From contig NC_019859.2 in NCBI RefSeq assembly GCF_002234675.1, forward strand, positions 1,255,740 through 1,319,739: a stretch of 64,000 nucleotides of DNA, in the 5' to 3' direction. The notes beneath the pieces are model-generated. The model was not told where the DNA came from, made no database searches, and saw nothing but the letters and a program-made list of their open reading frames with translations. Position 1 is the first letter of the stretch, and every line of letters starts with the position of its first letter. This stretch comes from Oryzias latipes. Taxonomy: Eukaryota; Chordata; Actinopteri; Beloniformes; Adrianichthyidae. This document shows positions 1-23,559 of the stretch, piece by piece. The position numbers and the translations under genes were made by a program.

Positions 1-509
1 TTCTCCATGAGTTCCATTAAAGAATGTGAATAATCGATTAACGATTCACTCTCTTGTTGCTTGCGGTTAAAAAACTTTCTTTGTAATGTAACTCGATAGT
101 GTGTTCCACCGTAAACGTCTTTAAGAGCCGCAAATATACTCTCAACACATTCTCTCTGATCTCTGGGCAAAAATTTTATCTCTGTACGTGCAGCTCCCTC
201 AAGATGATCAAAAACAATTTGGGCTCGTTCATTCTCACATCTTCCCCTGGTTTGTACAGCAATGGTCATTTGTGCAATCCATTCATCCAAAGTCAATGAG
301 TCTGTATTGTCCAGTTTTCCTGAAAAAACAGGCAGCGTTCTGTCCTGCTGCACATAGATCACTGGAGTTGATCTTACAGTCTCAATGTTCGCATTTGAGG
401 CTCCAGGTGAGGATGACGGTCCGGGGTTTGTGGCTGCCGCTCTCAAAGTAGTAAGTTCAGTTTCCAGGTCCCTTATCTGCCGTGACATGTCCTGCTCCTC
501 AGACTCCAT
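1..509 (-). CDS. Ty3/gypsy-like retrotransposon gag, N-terminal part (runs off left edge)
   Basis: An uninterrupted minus-strand frame starts at the ATG at 507-509 and stays open for 169 codons to the window edge. Residues 1-30 look like a coiled coil (acidic start, then a Leu-rich stretch). They are followed by a Pro/Ser linker and the segment YVQQDRTLPVFSGK, then DEWIAQM, FDHLEGAARTEIKFLP, LQRKFFNRKQQESESL and DYSHSL. This is the order of the retrotransposon gag capsid region seen in many fish Ty3/gypsy elements. It lies 3' of an LTR and primer-binding site on the same strand, as expected for gag. No stop or frameshift is seen, so the copy may be young. Pol lies outside the window. The family is judged from sequence pattern only. 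Confidence 0.8.
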   Translation of the reverse strand, partial: MESEEQDMSRQIRDLETELTTLRAAATNPGPSSSPGASNANIETVRSTPVIYVQQDRTLPVFSGKLDNTDSLTLDEWIAQMTIAVQTRGRCENERAQIVFDHLEGAARTEIKFLPRDQRECVESIFAALKDVYGGTHYRVTLQRKFFNRKQQESESLIDYSHSLMELME

Positions 510-612
510 GACTCCTGGGAAGATACTGCCCCTGCTGTCCTCAAAAATAAGTAGAAAACAATACTCTGCAGAGTTCACACAAAAAAAAAATCAAGTCACT
601 CCCCTTTGGTAA

Positions 613-629
613 TCCTGCCGACAACGCCA
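613..629 (-). other. Primer-binding site of the gypsy-like element, tRNA-Ser-like
   Basis: Read on the minus strand, two bases after the LTR end comes TGGCGTTGTCGGCAGGAT. Its complement is a tRNA 3' end: discriminator and CCA, an acceptor stem, and T-arm bases resembling vertebrate tRNA-Ser (CCTGCCGAC..CG). The match to tRNA-Ser is from memory of the family and was not searched. Confidence 0.6.
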
Positions 630-631
630 AA

Positions 632-1412
632 TGTTGCACCGAATAAAGACTGATAACCTGCCGAAAGGAAGTCAAAGTTTTATTAACACAGGATCATTAT
701 TTGTAGTACAATACCTTTATACCGATGACACCACATCAAACGTGCAGAAAAGAATCGCAATTAATGCAAAACCAAAAAATAAAAAATTCAAACATGCAAG
801 AAAACTGTGATGCACAGCACACTCGGTCAGATATGTCACTTAAAAATAATGTCCAATATAAATGAGAGGAAGTGACTTTAACAAAATGACAAACAAAATA
901 GACAGAAATAGTCCGCTCCTGCACTTGATTAGTCAATCATGCCGCACGAGCCCGTGAGGAGCGGACAAACAAAACACAAAAAACTAAAAACAGGACAGCA
1001 GGGCACAGTATTCCAACACTAAAAACAGAAGAAGCACCATATTAAAAACATTTGATAAAAAATAATTTACCGTTTGTTTAAAATATACCTCTGCTGCAAT
1101 AAAAGTGTAAAATACCTGGTGCGTCGCAAAACCTCACGCCCAGTCTTTAAAACCCCCAGTAAAACAGGATCTACCTCTGCCGTGATCCTGTCATAAAAAT
1201 AAAAAATAAAACATCAAGCAGTGCTTAAAAACATCATCCACAGGTAAAGATCACAGCAGTCTTACCGCACTCTGCTCAAGCCAACTCACGCTGCTCTCTG
1301 AGCTAACCGGCTTTCTCACAGGAAGTCAGCACCATAGCAACCACACGTCAACTTCCTTTTTATACCCTCCGAACAATGGGTATAGCGACACCTTCAGGTG
1401 ACTCCCGTTACA
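632..1412 (-). mobile_element. 5' LTR of the minus-strand gypsy-like element
   Basis: The 781-bp LTR reads TGTAACGG...GTGCAACA on the minus strand, with the canonical TG...CA ends. A TATA box (TATAAAAA, about 1357-1364) marks the U3/R promoter and AATAAA (678-683, minus) marks the R/U5 poly(A) signal. The primer-binding site and gag follow directly, so this is a 5' LTR and not a solo LTR. The partner LTR and target duplication cannot be checked because the element leaves the window. Confidence 0.75.
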
Positions 1413-1570
1413 ATTGATATGCATTTATTTTTATTGATATATTCCAATATTACAACACAGTTGTCTCAACGGGCTTCAATGATTGTAGAAAACAGAAAAT
1501 CATCAGAAGTTTCTGGGACAGTTTTTCCTAAAGTTAGTTACAGGTCAAGCTAGCAGGTTCATTTAACACA

Positions 1571-2036
1571 TGAGATGAGATGAGACAGACTTTATTTCTT
1601 GAAATCCAGTTGTCTGCAGCAGAAAAAACGACCTTCAAGCTAAAGTAAAGTGACCTTCAGGTTGAACAGAACAACATTATAGAAGAACAGAAGAACATCT
1701 GCAAAGAGAATGAAATGAAACAAAAGAAATGAATCAATAAAAATACACACCAAAACAACCGTCATGAGAACAACAACAGAAAACAACAACTGCAACAGAA
1801 AAGAAATCAACAAATGAATGAAAAACACCGCGTGGCACATAGAGATCCACTGTAACACTGTGTTACAGTCTGATGGATGTGGGGGGGTGACCTGCAGTAG
1901 CTCCTTCTTGCCCTGTGGGGGTAACAGTCTGGTGATGAAGGAGCCTCTACGGTGCAGGGGGTGGGGGGCTATCCATGATGGATGTCAGCTTAGCCAGCAT
2001 CCTCCTGTTTGTCCTGGGGGGTCCTGATCCATGACC
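1571..2036 (-). mobile_element. 3' fragment of a non-LTR retrotransposon (LINE)
   Basis: The minus strand across about 1900-2030 encodes a decayed C terminus of a fish LINE reverse-transcriptase ORF (AKLTSIMDS, then a Leu/His-Arg segment, then RRSYCRS-like residues). It is followed by an A-rich 3' part and ends at 1571-1596 in AATAAAGTCTGTCTCATCTC, a short tandem tail typical of such elements. The copy is 5'-truncated and frameshifted. The assignment rests on recalled family pattern. Confidence 0.5.
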
Positions 2037-3229
2037 CACACATCAATGTCAGTCCTATTGGCTGCTAATTCATTTCCCTTCAGTCCACTGTGGGCCGACA
2101 CCCACATAGATGCAGCTACACTGCTACAGATTTGAGTCTATTCATGCAAATTAATCCAAAAATATGTGGTCTACATTCTGAATACCAACTTTTGATCCTA
2201 ACGATGAACTGGAGTCTCAGCAAACTAGATCTCAGAGCGGTCTGACTTCAGTCTAGTAGAGTGACTGAATTAGCTTCTATTTCTGCTGTGGAAACCGATT
2301 AGTGAATAGAAATACTTTATTTTCTAAAGAAACACCTCTGTGCGATCTCTCTCTTAGGATTGGCTGAGCTTCTCAGCTGTTGAATTACAATCTGCCTCTT
2401 TAGTGGAAACGGAAGAAAAGAAAAGAAAACCATGAAGTGTCTAAGCTTCTTTTTTTAGATGCAACTGGAATGATTCCACTCTGTTCTTTCTCAATTTGTA
2501 TAAAACTTTGTGTTTCAAAGATTACAAATAGAAGTAATTAAACATAGAACAGCAGAGTGATAAAATATTAATACTGTGGAAACTTCCAGGGCGGTGAACT
2601 TCCTCAGTTCTTTTCCTCTTAAGGTCAGCAGTTAAGTTTATAAAATCAGAGTAACTGTCAATCATCTCTTGATTGACAATCATTTGTTTTTTGTCTTCCA
2701 TGTGTGTGTTAATTACACACATGATCGATCAGCACTGACGTCTCTTTCTGTCTGGGGGGGTTTAGGGGAGTATAGATGAATGTTAACATTAAAACCAACA
2801 TTACACACATTTGCTCAGATTTCTTTTCTTCTATTAAAATCGATAAAAAATATAAATTTTTTCCTCATGACTTTTATTTAAATGTTGCATTTATATCTAC
2901 AAATATTGAGTAAAAAATCAATTAATGAAAAGACGTTTTTAGGTGCATTTAGATATTTATAAGAAAACATGATAATGGAATCCAATAAACCTGCTTAAAT
3001 GCATAAAATGCAAATGTAAACACAACAGCTATTTTGGCCATGAAAAATACTTTTTGATGCAGAGAAGACACATTTAAAACTGAATATGATCTTTTTGCAA
3101 AGAAGACATTTCTGTAAATACCTGAACATTTCTTGGTCTGAAGCTGCAGATTAACACACAGATGTGTCTGGATTATAAAGGAGAACACCTTTTGTTTTCT
3201 CATGCAGACGATTCGTTCAGTCAGCTGGA
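2037..3229. other. Unassigned DNA and probable 3' UTR of the CD22-like gene
   Basis: No coding region is recognised. The stretch is AT-rich. The part below 3230 is the likely 3' UTR of the minus-strand receptor gene. The nearest good minus-strand AATAAA is at 2873-2878, giving a predicted UTR of about 370 bp. The rest (2037-2850) shows nothing I can name. Confidence 0.4.
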
Positions 3230-15732
<12,503 letters not shown>

Positions 15733-15870
15733 GGCGTCTCCTCTCTCTGGGTTCCTTTCTTCACAGAGTTCATGAGCTGCAGAAAGAGTTTCAGAGAAAG
15801 AGTGCTGCTTTCCATCCTGTCAATGGAGAGGAGGAGTTTGCAGAAGTTACTCTTCCTCTTCCTATTAGCA
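15733..15870 (-). promoter_or_regulatory. 5' flank of the CD22-like gene
   Basis: The 140 bp upstream of the ATG has no TATA box. It carries a purine-rich AGGAAGAGGAAGAG tract on the minus strand (about 15850-15863), an ETS/PU.1-like pattern common in leukocyte promoters. The regulatory role is inferred, not shown. Confidence 0.3.
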
Positions 15871-16639
15871 TGTATGAACGGAAACAGAGGTGTGAATAAA
15901 TAAACCAAAGTGAAAGAACAAAATGATCTTGAATTTTCTTAAGAAGAAAAAGGAACCAAAAGACTGTTGGATGTTGAAACTCATTATAGACTAAAGATCA
16001 AGTTTGCACAGAATTTTCTTTTATTCATCAACTCTGGAGAGGAAGAGGAGTCAGAATGATCTGAAGAGAATCTTCATCGATTGCAGAAACAGTTTTCCAT
16101 GTAAAATATTTAACAGAAAACTTCAAATATGACGCTGAATCAGATCAATTCTGAAAGAATCTTCAGTTTTTCCTGATGTTTTTTTAGAACATTTGAGAAC
16201 AAGACAGTGATGCATTCTGGGAAATATTTGAAACTGACAACTCCCAATAAATGTGTTATGTGTACATTTATGAGACTTTCCGCAAAATAAAATAAAAACA
16301 ATGATAAACTTCAAAAGTAATGAAAGACAAATGTATTTATTACACAACCAGGTAAATCTTTAAAAAGACGTGTATACAATTCAATGCTCATCATTATGTG
16401 GTTGCTGTGACTCATTTTTTCTGTTCTTGGGTAAAATTTAGTGAAGTGAACTGCGTCGGCTTGCTGAATTGGTCCAGAACCCAGTTTAGACGACTTCCAT
16501 GGAGTTAATTTAGTCTAAATAATCAGAAATACACACGCTCTAATTCACAACTGTAATGTTACACAAACGTGCAATATTAATTTGGAAATGCACACATTCT
16601 GTTTCACCAACACACATGTGTTTTACACATGCACAATAA
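15871..16639. other. Intergenic DNA, nothing recognised
   Basis: AT-rich non-coding sequence upstream of the CD22-like gene. No gene, RNA or repeat could be named. Confidence 0.4.
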
Positions 16640-16757
16640 GTCATTCATTCATTTTCTATTCCATTTCTCATGGGGCTGCTGGAGCTTATCCCAGTCACTT
16701 GTGGGCAAAGGCAGGTGACACCCTGGACAGGTCACCAGTCTGTCGCAGGGTAGAAAT
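16640..16757 (+). repeat. Dispersed repeat, copy 1 of 3
   Basis: CATTCATTCATTTTCTATTC...GGGGCTGCTGGAGCTTATCC...GACACCCTGGACAGGTCACC...TCTGTCGCAGGG is a fish-wide dispersed repeat. The other copies here are at 22985-23140 (minus) and 27835-28010 (plus). Confidence 0.65.
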
Positions 16758-16989
16758 CCGGTTCTGATCAGATAGATTCTCTTGAAGTAGCATAGTCCAG
16801 TGAGAACACATGATCACATTAAACCAGTAATTATTGCTACACATTGCAGATCAAGTAAACAAAATCAATGGCTTATTGGTTGTAATTCAAACCTTTCAGT
16901 AATCATTATTGCACATTACAATGTAATACTCAGTGGTTGTAATTAAAAGAGCTTTGATTATTTCACCACAATCAAGTTCACACATGTAT

Positions 16990-18944
16990 TTGGAATTATT
17001 CAAACACCTGTTGATCCTTAAATCCTCTTATCTTCATATCCTGAAATCAGAGTTTCTTTATACATTTTCTTGAATATTTGAACATTTTTTGAGCTCATTA
17101 CTTAAACCGTTCCAAAGTTTAGTGTCACACACCGACACACAGAAACCTTTCTTTGTGGTTCTTATCAATTTGATCTTGAAGTTCCTACATCCCCTCAGTC
17201 TGTAACCTCCTTCATTTTCTAAGAACTGTTTCTGGATATTGAATGGTAACGATTTCCCACTGATTCTGGATAGAAGTTGTTGGTGTAAAAACCCACAAGG
17301 TCAGTTTTTAAAATCTAGATTGATAAAATAAATTGTTTGTATGATCAAGATATCCGGCTTTATGTACAATTCTGACGGCTCGTTTTTGAAGTAAGAAGAC
17401 AGGATGTAGTGAGCTCTTTTAATTATTCCCCCAAATTTCTATACAGTAGGTGAAATATGGTAGTATTAAGGAGCAGTACAATAAATATCTACTGTTGTAT
17501 TCTAATATATTTTTAGATTTATTTACGATTGAAATACTTTTGGAGACTTTAGTTTGTATGTGTCTGATGTGTGGCTTCCAACTAAGTTTGTCATCGATAA
17601 AAACCCCTAAAAATTTGATTTCTGTAACACTTTCGATTAAGACACTATTTCTTTCAATTGAGAGCTCTTTATTTGCGTTGTAGTTTCCAAAAAACTACAA
17701 CGCAGTTTTATCTAGGTTCAAAGATAATTTGTTGTAATCCATCCATAATTTTATTTTGTTTAACTCTGTGTTCAACACCTTGATAAGTTCCCTATGATTG
17801 TCTGTAGAATAAAATATATTTGTATCATCAGCAAATAATATGAGTTTCATAAGCTTTGAAACATTGAATATATAATTTATGTAAATATTGAATAGCAGCG
17901 GGCCTAGAATTGATCCTTGTGGGACACCACAACTTATCTCTTTGGTTTCTGATGTATATTCATCAATCTTGACATATTGTTTTCTTCCCGTTAAATAGCT
18001 TTTGACCCAAGTTAGCGCTAGTCCTCTTATCCCATACACTTCCAGTTTGTCCAGTAGGATGTCATGATTGAGAGTATCAAATGCTTTTTTTAAGTCAATG
18101 AAAATTCCAGCTGCATATTTCTTTTTGTCCAGAGCGTTTGTGATTTCCTCCACAGCATCAATGATAGCCCATGAGGTAGATCTATTTTCTCTAAAACCAT
18201 ATTGGTTTTCATTTAAAATGTTATGTTTTTCAATAAATAAAGCTAATTTATCATTTAATATTTTTTCTAAAATTTTTGAGAATTGTGGAAGAAGAGAAAC
18301 AGGTTTATAGTTTGTAAATTGGTGTTTGTCTCCACTCTTATAGATAGGAATCACTTTGGCTATTTTCATTTGGTTTGGGAATCTCCCAGTTTGTAATGAT
18401 AAGTTACATATGCATGTCAGAGGCTTTGATAAACTATAAATGACTTTTTTCACCACCTTCATATCTATATCCTCACAATCTTTTGAGTTTTTACTCTTGA
18501 AATTATTCACAATTGATATCAGTTCATTTTCGTTCACATCAGAGAGAAAGATTGAGTGTGGGATCCTGTCGATGGGTGGATTTTTGTTTTTACTAGTTTT
18601 GCATTTTGGAATTTCCGCTGCCAACTCTGGACCCACGTTTACAAAGTAGTTATTGAGACCATTTGCTGCTTCATTGATGTCATAGCTTTGACCCTTCTCA
18701 TCTGTGAAGTAATCTGGATATGTTCGCTTTTTTGTCCAATTTTTAATGATGCTATTTACAATATTTCCCAAACTCGCTTTACGTTGTTTTTATTTTCATT
18801 CAGTAGATTATTGAAGTACACTGTTTTACTGTTACGTGTTATTTCAGTTAGTTTATTTTTATATGACTTATATCTTTGTTCAGTTTCTCTTGTTCTCTGT
18901 TTTAAGAATTTTTTATAGAGGTTATTTTTCTTTTTACAAGCATT
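16990..18944 (-). pseudogene. LINE reverse-transcriptase relic (jockey/CR1-like)
   Basis: The minus-strand frame of 358 codons (17695-18771) contains RT blocks: KVIPIYKSGD, NYKPVSLLPQFSKILEK, NQYGFRENRSTSWAII, FIDLKKAFDTLNHDILL, EISCGVPQGSILGPLLF and the catalytic FADDT. A fused upstream piece (18756-18968, many Lys) is the usual RT linker. Downstream the same frame continues through a TAG near 17688 and later TAAs (FLGVFIDDKLSWKPHI, LLQKRAVRI, NELKKCSNIQ) to about 17000. The endonuclease half is absent. Non-functional, AT-rich. The 3' limit is approximate. Confidence 0.8.
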
Positions 18945-18962
18945 TATTATTATACTTGGGTC

Positions 18963-19191
18963 TTCCACTTTCGGCTTCTCCCATCAGGGGTCGCCACAGC
19001 GAACGAGTCGCATGGTAAATTTGGCAATGTTTTTTTTTACGCCGGATGCCCTTCCTGACGCAACCTTCTCAAACCGGGCTTGGAACCGGCAGAGGTAGAG
19101 AAGGGAACAGGGAGCAGCCCGGAGTCGAACCCGGGTTTCACGGACGGAAGGCGCCGCAAACCAGCACGAGCTAAACTGGCTCCAAGTATAA
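18963..19191 (-). mobile_element. tRNA-derived SINE flanked by a 19-bp target duplication
   Basis: The minus strand starts GGAGCCAGTTTAGCTCGTGC at 19183 with a pol III A box TAGCTCGTGCTGG (19161-19173) and a B box GGGTTCGACTCC (19121-19132). The unrelated body holds CGGATGCCCTTCCTGACGC in plus orientation. Direct repeats TTATTATTATACTTGGGTC flank it at 18944-18962 and 19192-19210. It inserted at the edge of the LINE relic. Confidence 0.75.
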
Positions 19192-19210
19192 TTATTATTA
19201 TACTTGGGTC

Positions 19211-19660
19211 ATTATTATTATACTAGGGTTTATCATTATTATTATACTGAGTACAACTGCAGTCATTTTCAGTATGTTCCACTTTCTCATGAAACTGTTC
19301 CACATCACCGTCCTCAACACCGCCATCTGGACGTTCATTTTTCTACCATCTGGCATCCCTGAACAGTATCCCATCTCTCTGGTCATGTCGCCGTCCAAAG
19401 ATTTCTTCATCACAACGATGCTGTACATTTATTTTGGTCCTTTCCCCTTTGGTCTAAAGTTTGTAACTTCATCTCCGCCCACATAGACTCAGACTTCCTT
19501 CTGCCTGTGCTTAGAACATGTAGTTTGGCCTCAGCCATAGTCCATAAAAAGAACAATTATATATAATGAATCTCATTATAATTTTCAAATCATACTCCTC
19601 ATTTTTCTATCTTTGTCAATGAGGTCAAACAACACATGAACACAATAAAACATTCTGACA
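19211..19660. other. Unassigned intergenic DNA
   Basis: The first 45 bases repeat ATTATTATTATACT-like motifs related to the SINE target site. Nothing is recognised beyond them. Confidence 0.35.
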
Positions 19661-19664
19661 TTAA

Positions 19665-19876
19665 CCCCTTGTGCTATCCTAGGCACTTTAATGTTGGGAG
19701 GTGGGTCATCTAGACCCACTAGACAGAGCTCTGAACCTTTTTTCTTCAATGATTTATGATCTTCACTGGTGTCCATGGATTACATGAAATCTTTCCACCT
19801 TTTTCATGGTAGGGGGAATACATCAAAGTAAGGGGGGGGGGGGGGGTCATCTGGACCCCATAGGATAGCACAAGGG
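19665..19876. mobile_element. piggyBac-like MITE
   Basis: Terminal inverted repeats CCCTTGTGCTATCCTA (left) and TAGGATAGCACAAGGG (right) enclose about 212 bp with internal GGGTCATCTAGACCCA-like inverted motifs. The left flank is TTAA (19661-19664), the piggyBac target. The right TTAA is degraded to TTTC. A 17-bp G run lies near the right end. Confidence 0.65.
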
Positions 19877-20699
19877 TTTCAAAAGTGATTAAAACAGTCG
19901 ATCTGTGCGTCAGTTTCAATGTCTTTGTGTAAAATGTTATAAAGAGCCCCTGGCTTGTTCTTTTGTTGTATTGAACTGTTTTATCAGTAAAGTTTGTTAT
20001 GAAAGAAAAAACTACGCCATCCCAACAAAGGCAAAGGAATCTGGCAAATCTGCGTCCTGTCCCTCGCCACTCTCAGCCAATCACAAAGCAGTGTTCTTCT
20101 CAACATCCCCCCTCCCTCAACATCTAAAATGAATTTATCAGGGACAAAAACTGGATTTTCTCTGTTTAACTGAATCCTGCCATAAACTTCTGGATATTTC
20201 TGCCTCAACCCAGCCACTCCCCCAGGACACACCTACATAGAAAATGGTGGGGGTACCGCTGTCGTTTCTAATAAGGGTTAGGGTCAGTCATGGTCCTGAA
20301 TACCACCTTGGTCTATGTCTGTGTTCTGGAACATCCCATAATTTACCTGAGTTCAGAAAAATCTGCAGTACTGTGATTCATGAAAAAGATGCTTTTCTAA
20401 TAGGTTGTGCTGTAAAAACGCTGTACTTTGATGAAGACTTTCATTCATGTTGTAGTGATGAGCAGAGTGATAAACATGCTGTGCTTTAAATTGACCAGCT
20501 GACTTATTTTAAACCTTTGGATAAGCAATATGCTAATGAGAATGAAAGAGCAAATTTAAATTTCCTGCCACGAAAACTAAAATTCTGTTTTAATATCAAA
20601 TCTAATCTCTCTTTTTGGCACAAACATGTTTCTAATCTTCAAGGCTCTAATTCTGAAAGGCAGCCGGTTGGACCAATCACACTCGGTTTGGTCTGGGAG

Positions 20700-20846
20700 T
20701 GTAACCAATCACAGCCCGCCTCAGCTCGGTGGGCGGGACCACAGCCAAAGCTGCTGGCATCCTCGGCAGCCATTGATGAGCGTTCATTCCAAGAGGACGA
20801 CCCGACCAGATCTCCGCGTGTTTGCGTGTCCGTGCGGGCGGCAGTC
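20700..20846 (+). promoter_or_regulatory. Promoter/5' UTR of the V-ATPase e-subunit gene
   Basis: GC-rich, with a GC box (GTGGGCGGGAC, about 20730-20740) and no TATA, directly upstream of the start codon. This is the usual layout of a housekeeping vertebrate promoter. The transcription start is not determinable from sequence alone. Confidence 0.4.
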
Positions 20847-23559
20847 ATGGTGTCCCACTCTCTCGCCCTGCCCATCATCTGCTTCACCACGCTGTGGACC
20901 CTGGTGGGCGTGGTGGCTCCGTTTCTGGTTCCGAAAGGACCGAACCGAGGGTAGGTTCAGCTGCACGGCCACCGCTCATCATTGGGAGCAATTAATTATT
21001 GTTTTGCGTTTGTTTACGATAATTATGGGATGTAATCACGTGATATCAGTCTACCGGCATCGATTCATTGCTGGGAATTCACGCGCGTGTCTTTGCTCGC
21101 TGGAGGCCGTTTCTCCATCCTCACATCCGCAGGGGCGTACGCGGGATGTTTCTATCGGGGGGGCCACAGGGCTGCGGTGTGTGTGTGTGGGGGGGGGGGG
21201 GGGGGGCTCCCTCTCTCCCTGTGGTTTTGAAAGAGTAAAACAGCATTAAAAACATAAATCTGAACGCACATTTGTCTGCATTTTTCATTTTAATGTCCTG
21301 ATTGGCTGTTGACCTCTGTGCAGAACGGCTTCAGTTTACCGCCTAAATCTTTGTTCATGATCAACTTAGTTTAATTCTGTTGTTATGGTTTCCTGTTGGG
21401 ATGGTAACTAGGGGTGTAAGAAAAAATCGATTCGGTAAAATATCCCAATACTTCATTCGGCAATACTTGTTTCAATTCAAAATGCTACCAGGACGATATT
21501 TCTTTAATTATTTCTGAGCGTCCTTCAGCGTCTGACTCTTGTTGTCCACTTCACCCTCCGACCTCTAGTTGGCAGCAGAGAACATGGAGCCTCTTTGAGC
21601 AGCTCTACTCTGCACAAGACAACAGGAAGACTGCAGCCAGAGGCAGCTGGTTCTGTTGTTCTGAGACATGAAGTACTTCGTTTTTACTTGAAGGGATACT
21701 AGACAGAAACTCTGAGCCATGTTGCTGCCAGTAAGATAGAAAAACGAGGATTTCTGTGCTTTTTAGCGGCTCAGATAAATACGAGTGAAGCACGGCAGCA
21801 GCTAATAGGCTAATGCGCTCAGCATCGGCTAAATGCTATCAGCAAAGCGGGCCAAAGTTCTGCAGAACCTCCCAGCAACAGATTCTAGTTTAGTGACCTG
21901 ATGGATCAGAGGGATGTGTACATCGCTCTGAAAAAGGCTGACTGTGGTGATCAGTGTTACCAGTTCCTTCTGTGTGTGAGAAGCGTGTCTGCAGGCAAAG
22001 CTGCAGCAGAGCAGACTGTAAACATACAAAGCACCTTCTTTGTTACATTAAAGCAACTTTCCTTCCTTCTGTCCTGCTGCCTCATCATCACACTTTATTG
22101 TTTCTGGAAAAAATCAGTTTGCCCCCCCCCCCCCCCCTCACCCCCCCACCCCTTTATTTTGGAAGCACCATTCAGGCTCCTGAACCAACTTATATATGAG
22201 ACACAAATGCAGTGCTTAACATTAACATTGTGATCATTAAATAAACTGAATTTGACCATTTTATTACCGTGGAAGACATTAAAATTCAGGTTTAGTTTTT
22301 TCAAAGTCATATTTTAAAAAAACAGAAAGGAAATATGTTTTGGTAAAATATCGGGATACCTATCGTATCGCCAGACTCTTGCCGATAAACACCCCCTACT
22401 TGTAACCTGATCAGGATGTGTAAATGACCTTGCAGAGGAAACAGGAAGTGTGGACTGAACTCTGACCGTTTCCTTCCTGTTTTCTCACAGAGTCATCGTC
22501 ACCAGCCTCATCCTGACGGCCGTCTGCTGCTACCTGTTGTAAGTGACCCCCCCCCCCATCACAGCATCACCTGGTTCCTCCCCCCCCCCCATCACAGCAT
22601 CACCTGGTTCCTCCTCTGCTTCTTTTCTACCTTTTAGTCAAGGTCAGGGCTGTGTCCGAATTCCCACCCTAACTACCATAAAACTATATAGTGCCCTGAA
22701 TTATAAAAACATTTCAGACACCAACGTCCACTACTTTTTATTTTATGACAGATATGACGTCATTTATTTCAGGAAGTGAAAATCTAATGATTTGAGGGTT
22801 TTGGGACGACTATTAATGAGTCCACTGTCTCCTGAATATGAAAGCATTGATGGTTTATTTAAAAAATACATTAAAATATATATATTTTGAATAAAGAGTT
22901 CAAATGCAATGCATTGTGGTCTATATTAGCCAATCTAGTGAGCATCAATGCACACTAGTTTTTCACAGAGACTTCTGGGAAATTGCGATTTTGGAATTGT
23001 AGATCCAGACAGCACTAGAAAATGGTGAACGAGACAGACGGGCGACCTGTCCAGGGTGTCCTCTGCCTTCACCCGTAAGTGGCTGGGATAGGCTCCAGCA
23101 GCCCAGTGACCCCAAAGGGACAAAACGGAAGAAATGAATGAACCATAGAGTGGTTTGGGAAGGAATTCAGACACAACCACTGCCTTCTGGTTTTTTTCAG
23201 ATTTCTGGTTTGCTTCCTGATCTTCTTGGCAAATGTTTGGGATAATTTTGGTGCATCAGCTGACAAAACAAGCCCACACCATAATTGTTCCACTTCCATG
23301 CGTGATAGCTAATGGGCGCTGGCTTTGGTTTGGTCAGACGTCTCCTTCCTGAGAACAAATTCCTCTACATTATTGTTCCTCGAACGCCTCTGTTCTAGGT
23401 TCCTGTCATGAGTTTTTGGACCGACCCGGTCAGCTGTCTGACGGTTCTGCTCTCTGTCTGTTCAGCTGGTTGGTGGCCATCCTGGCTCAGGCCAACCCTC
23501 TGTTTGGACCTCAGCTGAAGAACGAAACCATCTGGTACCTGCGGTACTACTGGGAGTAA
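20847..23559 (+). CDS. atp6v0e1: V-type H+-ATPase V0 subunit e (three coding exons)
   Basis: Exons 20847-20950, 22491-22538 and 23466-23559 join in phase into 81 aa, the family's usual length. The protein is a two-helix hydrophobic subunit of the membrane V0 sector of the proton pump, used to acidify endosomes, lysosomes and secretory vesicles. Diagnostic segments are [30 protein letters not shown] and [22 protein letters not shown] is the known sequon position. GTAAGT/CAG borders are clean. The codon after TAA is followed by ACG|GTGAGT, suggesting a 3' UTR intron as in mammalian homologues. The N terminus ([14 protein letters not shown]) looks more like the e2 paralogue, while the neighbour crebrf points to e1. 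Family is certain; paralogue number is not. Confidence 0.9.
21410..22398. mobile_element. Non-autonomous hAT-like element in intron 1 of atp6v0e
   Basis: Ends TAGGGGTGTAAGAAAAAATCG (left) and ...TATCGCCAGACTCTTGCC...ACACCCCCTA (right) are inverted, with the ATCGATTCGGTAAAATATC / GGTAAAATATCGGGATACC subterminal motifs typical of fish hAT MITEs. The interior is non-coding. Target duplications are unclear. Confidence 0.55.
22545..22618 (+). repeat. Tandem duplication, about 37 bp x 2
   Basis: Two copies of poly-C followed by ATCACAGCATCACCTGGTTC, immediately after the exon 2 donor of atp6v0e. Confidence 0.8.
22985..23140 (-). repeat. Dispersed repeat, copy 2 of 3
   Basis: The reverse orientation of the 16640 family: CTGCTGGAGCCTATCCCAGC, ACACCCTGGACAGGTCGCC, with CATTCATTTC at its start. 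It lies in intron 2 of atp6v0e. Confidence 0.65.

Noticed and set aside
1640-1858. 72-codon hydrophobic ORF (minus)
   Set aside because: Phe/Leu/Val runs come from translating the A-rich 3' region of a LINE tail.
19121-19183. tRNA gene on the minus strand
   Set aside because: A and B boxes are present but the cloverleaf is poor, the sequence continues into a repeat body, and a 19-bp target duplication marks it as a SINE.
20626-21249. 207-codon ORF overlapping atp6v0e exon 1 in another frame
   Set aside because: Out of frame with the conserved V-ATPase exon and ends in a poly-Gly run from a G homopolymer.
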